From assembly GCA_014379785.1 (NCBI GenBank), contig JACMLD010000280.1:1-6431 (forward strand): a stretch of DNA of 6,431 nucleotides. Reading direction: 5' to 3'. Positions 1 to 4,170 of the stretch are shown here, piece after piece. This stretch comes from Chitinophagaceae bacterium. GTDB taxonomy: Bacteria > Bacteroidota > Bacteroidia > Chitinophagales > Chitinophagaceae. Numbering within the stretch: position 1 is the first letter of the stretch; the number at the start of each line of letters is the position of its first letter. Under the pieces are notes generated by a model. That model searched no databases. It was not told where the DNA came from and saw nothing but the letters and a program-made list of their open reading frames with translations. The position numbers were made by a program, and so were the translations under genes.

Positions 1-116
1 AAGAAGGAGTAATCAATATACCCGTGCCGACATCCTTCCTGGCGACAGGAATTTACTACGTCCAGATCACCAGCCCAAGACAAGCACCACTCATGATACC
101 AATCCTCCGGGAATAA
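1..116 (+). CDS. C-terminal end of a probable type IX-secreted protein (partial)
   Basis: An open frame enters from the left edge (first whole codon at position 3) and ends at TAA 114-116, giving 37 visible residues. The tail contains PTSFLATGIYYVQITSP followed by a short beta-strand-like end (MIPILRE). The pattern 'L-A-x-G-I/V-Y-hydrophobic' about 25 residues before a hydrophobic/basic C-terminus is typical of type A Por (T9SS) sorting domains at the end of Bacteroidota exported proteins. In that family the tail is removed and the cargo is attached to the outer membrane or released. The body of the protein is outside the window, so its function cannot be stated. The next gene begins 17 bases downstream. 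Confidence 0.6.
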   Translation, partial: EGVINIPVPTSFLATGIYYVQITSPRQAPLMIPILRE

Positions 117-131
117 ATTATCTTTCCCGGA
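106..131 (+). other. Perfect 8-bp hairpin between the secreted-protein gene and the glycosyltransferase start
   Basis: TCCGGGAA (106-113) and TTCCCGGA (124-131) are perfectly complementary around a 10-nt AT-rich loop that includes the upstream stop codon. The hairpin ends one base before the ATG at 133. The nearest T-run (143-148) is 11 bases past the stem, inside the next gene, so this is not a standard intrinsic terminator. It could be a weak terminator or attenuator, an mRNA end stabiliser, or a structure that limits access to the 133 start. Confidence 0.45.
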
Positions 132-132
132 C

Positions 133-1260
133 ATGATGCTCGTTTTTTACATCACTATCGCATTCTTATTTTTTTATAGCATACTCTTTCATTTTTATAA
201 GGGATGGTGGGGGAGTGTAAAAATCGATCGAAATGAGAGCAAGGCATCGAGGAAAAACACAAAAATGAGTGTTATTATTCCCGCGAGAAATGAGGAAAAA
301 AATATCGCAAACTGCTTGGAAGCCATCACCAGACAAAACTATCCCAGCCATCTCGTCGAAATCATCGTAGTCAACGACCAGTCCACAGACTCTACTGCCA
401 GCATAGTAGCCCAATTCGCTCCGGCAGTCAGACTCATAAACATCCCGGCATCCGACACCTCACTTTCCCCCAAAAAAAAAGCCATAGAAACCGGCATACT
501 CGCCTCCACGGGTGACCTCATCGTTACCACCGACGCCGACTGCACCAGTGGCCCGCAATGGCTCAGTTCAATCGAAACGGCCTACGCCAGAAACAACCTG
601 GTCATCGCAGCACCGGTACGGATAACCACCAACAAATCTCTTCTTTCAAAATTTCAATCGCTCGACTTCCTCACCATGCAAGGCATCACCGGCGCCGGTA
701 TCAGCAGAGGCATCCACCACATGGCAAACGGGGCCAACCTCGCCTATGATAAAAAAACATTTTTTGAAGTGGGCGGCTTCTCCGGCAACGAACAGCTGGC
801 CAGCGGTGACGACATGTTCCTCATCCAAAAAATCGCTAATAAATTTCCCGGAAAAGTATGCTACCTGAAACGACAGGAAGCCATCCTCGACACCCTGCCC
901 GTAAAAAACCTCCATGAATTTTTTCAGCAAAGGATACGCTGGGCTGGCAAGGCCGCACATTATAAAGAAGAAAAACTCATCGCCGTACTCGTACTGGTCT
1001 ATCTCACCAATCTGATGCTGATCACCCTCCTGTTGAGCAGCATATTTTTCCCCATCTCCATTTTGTTATTCTTCCTCCTTTGCATTCTTAAATTTATCAT
1101 GGAATACCCTTTTGTACGACAGCTCACCATTTTTTTCAACCAGCAAAAACTCTTGCCCTGGCTTTTGTTGCTACAGCCATTGCATATTTTATACATTGTG
1201 GTATCGGGATTTTTCGGACAAATCAAATCCTATGAATGGAAAGGAAGAAAACTGAAATAA
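133..1260 (+). CDS. Membrane-anchored family 2 glycosyltransferase
   Basis: This inverting GT-A fold glycosyltransferase (375 residues) is predicted to use a nucleotide-sugar donor at the cytoplasmic face of the inner membrane. Residues 3-22 form an N-terminal membrane segment. The catalytic domain starts with SVIIPARNEE (46-55). VNDQSTDST (80-88) is the nucleotide-binding part, TDAD (133-136) is the metal-binding DxD equivalent, and GDD (225-227) followed by QRIRW (Q266-xx-R269-W270) are the acceptor/base motifs seen in processive-type GT2 enzymes. Hydrophobic segments at about 281-320 and 341-363 anchor the C-terminus. ATG 133 gives a complete N-terminal anchor; the adjacent ATG at 136 is equally possible. 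Neither has a clear Shine-Dalgarno. The gene is followed after 6 bases by an ABC permease, so the two are probably cotranscribed. A run of nine A (472-480) encodes three lysines and is a possible slippage point. The donor and product cannot be read from the sequence. Confidence 0.9.
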   Translation: MMLVFYITIAFLFFYSILFHFYKGWWGSVKIDRNESKASRKNTKMSVIIPARNEEKNIANCLEAITRQNYPSHLVEIIVVNDQSTDSTASIVAQFAPAVRLINIPASDTSLSPKKKAIETGILASTGDLIVTTDADCTSGPQWLSSIETAYARNNLVIAAPVRITTNKSLLSKFQSLDFLTMQGITGAGISRGIHHMANGANLAYDKKTFFEVGGFSGNEQLASGDDMFLIQKIANKFPGKVCYLKRQEAILDTLPVKNLHEFFQQRIRWAGKAAHYKEEKLIAVLVLVYLTNLMLITLLLSSIFFPISILLFFLLCILKFIMEYPFVRQLTIFFNQQKLLPWLLLLQPLHILYIVVSGFFGQIKSYEWKGRKLK

Positions 1261-1266
1261 CAAGGA

Positions 1267-2346
1267 ATGCAGCAAAGTGAGTCGATACAAAAAGCTGCCT
1301 GGAGAAGGCTGAAAAAAAACAAAGCCGCCCTGTTCGGCATGGCAGTCATCCTGCTATCAATATTCATCGCCATTCTATCCTATTTTATCGCTCCTGACCC
1401 GTCACCCTACGCCAACAGGATGCTCGTGGAAATCGGAGGTCGCAACCCCGGATACAAACAAACCTTTCTGCTACTTAAAAAATCCGATGCACCAGCAAAT
1501 TCTTCTTTTATAAACAGACTGGTCAGCGGTACACCCGACCAATATTCCTATATTCCCATCAACAACTACTCAATAAAAGGGGACAGCCTTATTGTGAGCC
1601 GATTCATTGACGAAGGAGTGGAAGACCGGCAGGCCTTTATCGCAACCGCTGCGGCCAATGATCCGACTGTGACAAAAACTTTCTATCTCGGTACCGACAA
1701 ATATGGAAGAGATATCATGAGCAGGCTGATGCTAGGTACGCGGATAAGTCTGAGCGTTGGACTAATCGCTGTCCTCATCTCACTCAGCATCGGAATCATT
1801 GCCGGTGCAATCGCAGGATATTTTCGCGGTGCCGCAGACGATATCATCATGTGGTTTATCAATGTCATATGGAGCATCCCCACATTGCTGCTGGTATTCG
1901 CGATCACTTTATTACTTGGAAAAGGATTCTGGCAGGTATTCATTGCCGTTGGACTGACCATGTGGGTAAGCGTAGCAAGAATTGTAAGAGGACAAATTCT
2001 GGGTGTGCGTGAACTGGAATATGTAGAAGCCGCGCGGGCACTGGGTTACCGTTCGCCAAGGATTATCTTCCGGCACATTCTGCCAAACATTCTCGGACCT
2101 GTACTTGTAGTTGCCGCTTCAAATTTCGCCTCTGCCATTGTGATAGAAGCAGGTCTCAGCTTCCTCGGAGTTGGAGTGCAGCCACCGCAGCCAAGCTGGG
2201 GACTGATGATCAAAGAAAACTATAATTTTATTATCACACATAACCCCATGCTGGCGCTCGCACCCGGCTTTGCCATCATGTTACTCGTGCTCGCCTTCAA
2301 TCTTCTCGGCAACGGATTGAGGGATGCCCTCAATGTAAGAGGCTAA
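1267..2346 (+). CDS. ABC transporter permease, OppC/DppC type
   Basis: This is an inner-membrane subunit of a peptide/nickel-type ABC importer (359 residues). An N-terminal membrane helix (about 20-42) follows a basic cytoplasmic start (WRRLKKNK). LGTDKYGRDIMSRL (141-154) is the signature at the start of the OppC/DppC core. The remaining helices span about 160-345. The EAA loop that contacts the ATPase is EAARALG...ILP (254-273), and SFLGVGVQPPQPSWG (298-312) is a family hallmark. E. coli OppC/DppC are about 300 residues; here about 75-95 extra residues (roughly 45-138) separate helix 1 from the LGTD motif, forming an enlarged, probably periplasmic loop as in Bacteroidota homologues. No partner permease, ATPase or binding protein is visible, so the substrate is unknown and the rest of the transporter must be encoded elsewhere. 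The gene lies 6 bases after the glycosyltransferase; AAGGA directly abuts the ATG, too close for a normal Shine-Dalgarno. Its stop abuts the stop of the convergent lipoprotein gene. Confidence 0.92.
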   Translation: MQQSESIQKAAWRRLKKNKAALFGMAVILLSIFIAILSYFIAPDPSPYANRMLVEIGGRNPGYKQTFLLLKKSDAPANSSFINRLVSGTPDQYSYIPINNYSIKGDSLIVSRFIDEGVEDRQAFIATAAANDPTVTKTFYLGTDKYGRDIMSRLMLGTRISLSVGLIAVLISLSIGIIAGAIAGYFRGAADDIIMWFINVIWSIPTLLLVFAITLLLGKGFWQVFIAVGLTMWVSVARIVRGQILGVRELEYVEAARALGYRSPRIIFRHILPNILGPVLVVAASNFASAIVIEAGLSFLGVGVQPPQPSWGLMIKENYNFIITHNPMLALAPGFAIMLLVLAFNLLGNGLRDALNVRG

Positions 2347-2763
2347 CTACTTGCTCGAATATTTATAGGTGCCGGTCCACACATTGGTCGCACTCGTTAT
2401 CGAAGTCACTTTAATGTTTACCACACAAATGACCGTTTTCGGAGTTCCTGTTATGATGAAATTTTCAATCTTATTGGAAGTATTCCTCGTCGTTGTAAAA
2501 AACGCAGGGTCCGCTGAACCATCCTTACGCGCAGTGATTTCGATCTTTACACCACTTGAAGGCATGGTTGATTTGACCTCCACCTTGAGTGGAAAATCAG
2601 GACCAGGTGCGGGAGCCTCTACCTGACCAGTTGCCGCGGGAGTTGTCTCCACCACCAGCGGGGTCTCGGGAGTGCCACCACCACCTCCTTTGCTTTTTTT
2701 ACATGCGGGAATGATAGCCAGACAAATTACTGCTATCAGCAGAACGGCAGAGAACTTTTTCAT
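2347..2763 (-). CDS. Small lipoprotein of unknown function
   Basis: The 138-residue product begins MKK followed by a hydrophobic stretch and the lipobox IPAC, with the acylated cysteine at position 21, so it should be a signal-peptidase-II-processed lipoprotein. The mature N-terminus is CKKSKGGGGG. It lacks the acidic residues that mark surface-export signals in Bacteroidota, which suggests a periplasm-facing location (inference). A Gly/Pro/Thr/Glu/Ala-rich linker (about 25-57) leads to a compact beta-rich domain (about 58-138) with alternating V/I/T residues, ending NVWTGTYKYSSK, which suggests an immunoglobulin-like fold. I do not recognise a named family. It lies 76 bases downstream of the Lrp/AsnC-type regulator on the same strand, so it may be cotranscribed or have its own promoter. 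It converges on the permease gene with no spacer between the stop codons. Confidence 0.75.
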   Translation of the reverse strand: MKKFSAVLLIAVICLAIIPACKKSKGGGGGTPETPLVVETTPAATGQVEAPAPGPDFPLKVEVKSTMPSSGVKIEITARKDGSADPAFFTTTRNTSNKIENFIITGTPKTVICVVNIKVTSITSATNVWTGTYKYSSK

Positions 2764-2839
2764 TGTTTAGAGCTTTTGTGATTTCAGGAGATATGGATTT
2801 ATTGTAAAATACGTTTTTGTTGGCATTGATGAAAGCAAA

Positions 2840-3322
2840 CTAGGTTTTTTCGCCGGTTGAATGTACCTGCACATTCCTGCTGAGACTTTCATCGAGCGAA
2901 ATAAATGTTTCAGTCCGCTCAATGCCCTTAATCTTCTGTAACTCATCATGCAACACAAACCTCAACTGCGCAATGTCCTTGCAAACGATCTCCGCAAACA
3001 TGCTGTAGTTGCCCGTTGTATAGTTCAACCGCACGATTTCCGGGATCTTGCGCAATTCCTTTGCCACAATATCATATAATGAGCTTTTTTCGAGATAAAT
3101 CCCGATAAATGCTATAACGTCATAACCCAGCTGCTTAATATCAACATTGAGTTTTGTACCTTTGACAATCCCGGCATCCTGGAGCTTTTTGATTCTTACA
3201 TGAATCGTTCCTCCGGAAACAAAGAGCTTTTTTCCAAGGTCGGCATACGAAATACCGGCATCTTCCATCATTTCGTGAATGATTTGAAGATCAAGTTTGT
3301 CGAGATTCAATTTTACCGCCAT
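2840..3322 (-). CDS. Lrp/AsnC-family transcriptional regulator
   Basis: This DNA-binding regulator (160 residues, the usual family length) has the standard two-domain plan. Residues 6-55 form the winged helix-turn-helix: LDKLDLQIIHEMMEDAGISYADLG is the classic AsnC start, and VSGGTIHVRIKKLQDAGIVKG holds the recognition helix and wing. Residues 67-143 form the RAM/AsnC ligand-binding and oligomerisation domain, with GYDVIAFIGI, TGNYSMFAEIVC and the terminal IERTETFISLDE strand. Members form dimers to octamers and usually sense amino acids; the ligand cannot be assigned here. The ATG at 3322 gives a full-length N-terminus directly before the LDKLD motif. The gene is read divergently from the structured RNA gene, across an AT-rich region with several dyad-symmetric elements, which fits the family habit of autoregulation. 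The lipoprotein gene lies just downstream and is a possible target. Confidence 0.92.
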   Translation of the reverse strand: MAVKLNLDKLDLQIIHEMMEDAGISYADLGKKLFVSGGTIHVRIKKLQDAGIVKGTKLNVDIKQLGYDVIAFIGIYLEKSSLYDIVAKELRKIPEIVRLNYTTGNYSMFAEIVCKDIAQLRFVLHDELQKIKGIERTETFISLDESLSRNVQVHSTGEKT

Positions 3323-3460
3323 TTTTTATGTTATTTTGAATAATTTCTATACAATACGGTAATTTATTGAACATTATCTATAAATCCAAAATTATTCTTG
3401 ATATTTTTTCAATATAATGGCTTTTTGCTGTAATATTGCACTCTCAAGTTCTTTAAACAC
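3323..3460. promoter_or_regulatory. AT-rich divergent control region with dyads, between the regulator and RNA genes
   Basis: This stretch has no coding potential and is very AT-rich. TTATT-TTG-AATAA (3331-3343) lies just upstream of the regulator start. ATTTAT (3362-3367) pairs with ATAAAT (3380-3385). The best dyad is 3391-3418: ATTAT-TC-TTGA, a 7-base spacer, then TCAA-T-ATAAT. Lrp/AsnC proteins bind degenerate AT-rich palindromes, often several in phase, so these are candidate autoregulatory operators (inference). For the rightward RNA gene, TAATATTG (3431-3438) differs by one base from the Bacteroidota -7 element TAnnTTTG, but the region 19-21 bases upstream offers only a poor -33 match (TTTC), so the promoter call is weak. 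Confidence 0.4.
3391..3418. repeat. Imperfect 28-bp dyad, candidate regulator operator
   Basis: ATTAT (3391-3395) and TTGA (3398-3401) are mirrored by TCAA (3409-3412) and ATAAT (3414-3418). The arms differ only by one extra base between the two blocks. The element lies about 75 bases upstream of the Lrp/AsnC-type start codon and about 45 bases upstream of the structured part of the RNA gene, so a bound protein could influence both. No function is demonstrated. AT-rich DNA produces such dyads by chance fairly often. Confidence 0.35.
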
Positions 3461-3543
3461 TGTGGGGTGATGAAACTTTTGGCAGACATGCCCTCTCGTC
3501 TCGGGGGTGGGGATAACAGGATAAACATTGTGTAGAGCCGACG

Positions 3544-3556
3544 TTACCATTGGTAA
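3544..3556 (+). other. Short hairpin in the RNA insertion
   Basis: TTACC (3544-3548) and GGTAA (3552-3556) pair perfectly around an ATT loop. Copies of GCCGAC lie on both sides (3537-3542 and 3558-3563). The hairpin is within the insertion that replaces the variable region of the tRNA-like RNA. Confidence 0.4.
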
Positions 3557-3567
3557 GGCCGACCAGG

Positions 3568-3598
3568 GTTGACCACTATTCTTTGCACTATGGCTAAC
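3568..3598 (+). other. Second hairpin in the RNA insertion
   Basis: GTTGACCA (3568-3575) pairs with TGGCTAAC (3591-3598) with seven pairs (one G.U) and one internal A-C mismatch, around a 15-nt loop. It ends 8 bases before the T-arm and could stack near it. An alternative weaker stem (GCACT/ACTGC, 3585-3589/3597-3601) would expose a loop ATGGCTA instead. Both cannot form together. Confidence 0.35.
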
Positions 3599-3636
3599 TG
3601 CTCCGTGGAGGTTCGACTCCTCCCCCTACAGCTCTC

Positions 3637-3675
3637 AACCGTCTGTTATTCAATATAACAGACGGTTTTATTTTT
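3637..3675 (+). terminator. Strong intrinsic terminator of the RNA gene
   Basis: A perfect 13-bp stem, AACCGTCTGTTAT (3637-3649) with ATAACAGACGGTT (3655-3667), closes a 5-nt TCAAT loop and runs straight into a T-rich tract (3666-3675, interrupted by one A). It begins 6 bases after the tRNA-like acceptor stem, so it most likely ends that transcript. It also insulates the following glycan gene cluster, which must use its own promoter. Confidence 0.92.
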
Positions 3676-3754
3676 CCAAGACTTCGCTTCACTATTGCTT
3701 CGCCCGGCGGACACCTACTTACCTTAGTCGTATATTTAAATTTATAAACCAACC
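3676..3754 (+). promoter_or_regulatory. Leader/promoter region of the glycan cluster
   Basis: This 79-base gap lies between the terminator and the ATG at 3755. TATATTTA (3731-3738) differs by one base from the Bacteroidota -7 element TAnnTTTG and sits about 17 bases before the start codon. No TTTG is found at the expected -33 distance, so the assignment is tentative. The start is preceded by AAACCAACC rather than a Shine-Dalgarno, as is common in this phylum. Confidence 0.25.
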
Positions 3755-4162
3755 ATGAAGAAGGAGTCAAAAATCGTTGCATTTACCATCATAATGTCTA
3801 TTGGGGTCATCAGTCTCCTGGTATTCCGCTACGAAAAACTCCTCCGGCAGCAAAAAAAACAGACTGTACTGCCAGCGGTGAGCGGTGGACAAACAACAAA
3901 AATCTTCAGTGCCAACGAAATCATAAAACTCATCACAGCTTCAAAAGAATATATCGGCGATACCATCACCATCAAAGCAGACGGACAGATTTTCAGTAGC
4001 AACGAAAAATTTCAGGGGACCCTTCAGCAGGTCATAGAGCAGGAGGACAATATGCAAATGGTGATGTCAACCACCTCTAAAAACGGACTGCCGGTCCAAT
4101 ACAATGTCTATGTGCTGGCAGCAACCTGGTACAGACAACAATACCCTGACGACTTCAAATAA
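3755..4162 (+). CDS. Small single-pass membrane protein of unknown function
   Basis: The 135-residue product starts MKKESK, followed by one hydrophobic segment (about 7-24: IVAFTIIMSIGVISLLVF) and a basic, Gln-rich stretch (RYEKLLRQQKKQ). This suggests an N-terminal membrane anchor or uncleaved signal. The remaining ~90 residues are soluble: SANEIIKLITASKEYIGDTITIKADGQI (about 52-79), then a second block ending AATWYRQQYPDDFK. The pattern 'YIGDTITIKADGQI' resembles OB-fold tRNA_anti-like domains of Bacteroidota, but the similarity is weak and I do not assign the family. It is the first gene after the terminator and stops 8 bases before the large membrane protein, so it is probably part of the same operon. 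ATG 3755 keeps the full basic N-terminus; an internal ATG at codon 14 would cut the membrane segment. Confidence 0.75.
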   Translation: MKKESKIVAFTIIMSIGVISLLVFRYEKLLRQQKKQTVLPAVSGGQTTKIFSANEIIKLITASKEYIGDTITIKADGQIFSSNEKFQGTLQQVIEQEDNMQMVMSTTSKNGLPVQYNVYVLAATWYRQQYPDDFK

Positions 4163-4170
4163 CCAACCCT

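Larger units (their letters stand above)
3461..3631 (+). ncRNA. Structured RNA with tRNA-Leu-like ends and a ~99-nt insertion
   Basis: tRNA elements appear in the correct order. Acceptor-like strands TGTGGGG (3461-3467) and CCCTACA (3624-3630) form 7 pairs, one of them G.U, and can extend by C3460-G3631. T8-G9 are followed by a D-arm with stem ATG/CAT (3470-3472/3487-3489) and a GG-containing loop resembling leucine tRNAs (compare TGGTGAAATTGGTAGACAC). CCCTC/GGGGG (3491-3495/3503-3507) form an anticodon-like stem. GGAGG-TTCGACT-CCTCC (3607-3623) is a perfect T-arm with the GGTTCGANTCC box. The 7-nt anticodon-like loop TCGTCTC lacks U33 and a purine at 37, so ordinary decoding is doubtful. About 99 nt (3508-3606) replace the variable region. 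CCA is not encoded. A strong terminator follows at once, supporting an independent small RNA gene. Alternatives are a degenerate tRNA gene, a tRNA interrupted by an insertion, or a tRNA-like regulatory RNA. The left transcript end is uncertain and could lie near 3440. Confidence 0.6.

Noticed and set aside
646..960. A 104-codon minus-strand open frame
   Set aside because: It is antisense to the GT2 catalytic core, and its translation shows no family features.
2369..2626. An 85-codon plus-strand open frame
   Set aside because: It overlaps the lipoprotein gene, which has a clear signal peptide and lipobox on the minus strand.
2675..2690. CCA/CCT triplet run as a functional repeat
   Set aside because: It simply encodes the five-glycine linker after the lipoprotein cysteine; such linkers are common and low in information.
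3509..3526. A homing-endonuclease (I-SceI) site
   Set aside because: Only 15 of 18 positions match and no endonuclease gene is present. The similarity is explained by the shared 23S rRNA-like core.
3508..3606. The insertion as a group I intron
   Set aside because: It is far shorter than known group I introns, lies in the variable region rather than the anticodon loop, and shows none of the conserved P/Q/R/S core strings.
3461..3631. The RNA as a tmRNA (ssrA)
   Set aside because: It is about 170 nt against roughly 350-400 for bacterial tmRNA. It has a 3-bp D-stem and an anticodon-like arm that tmRNA lacks, and no frame in the insertion encodes a tag ending in ALAA or similar before a stop.
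3461..3631. The RNA as an ordinary decoding tRNA-Leu
   Set aside because: The loop TCGTCTC gives no leucine anticodon with U33 and a purine at 37, and the variable region is about 99 nt long.
3594..3782. A 62-codon minus-strand open frame
   Set aside because: It crosses the T-arm, the terminator hairpin and the start of the next gene, so coding is implausible.
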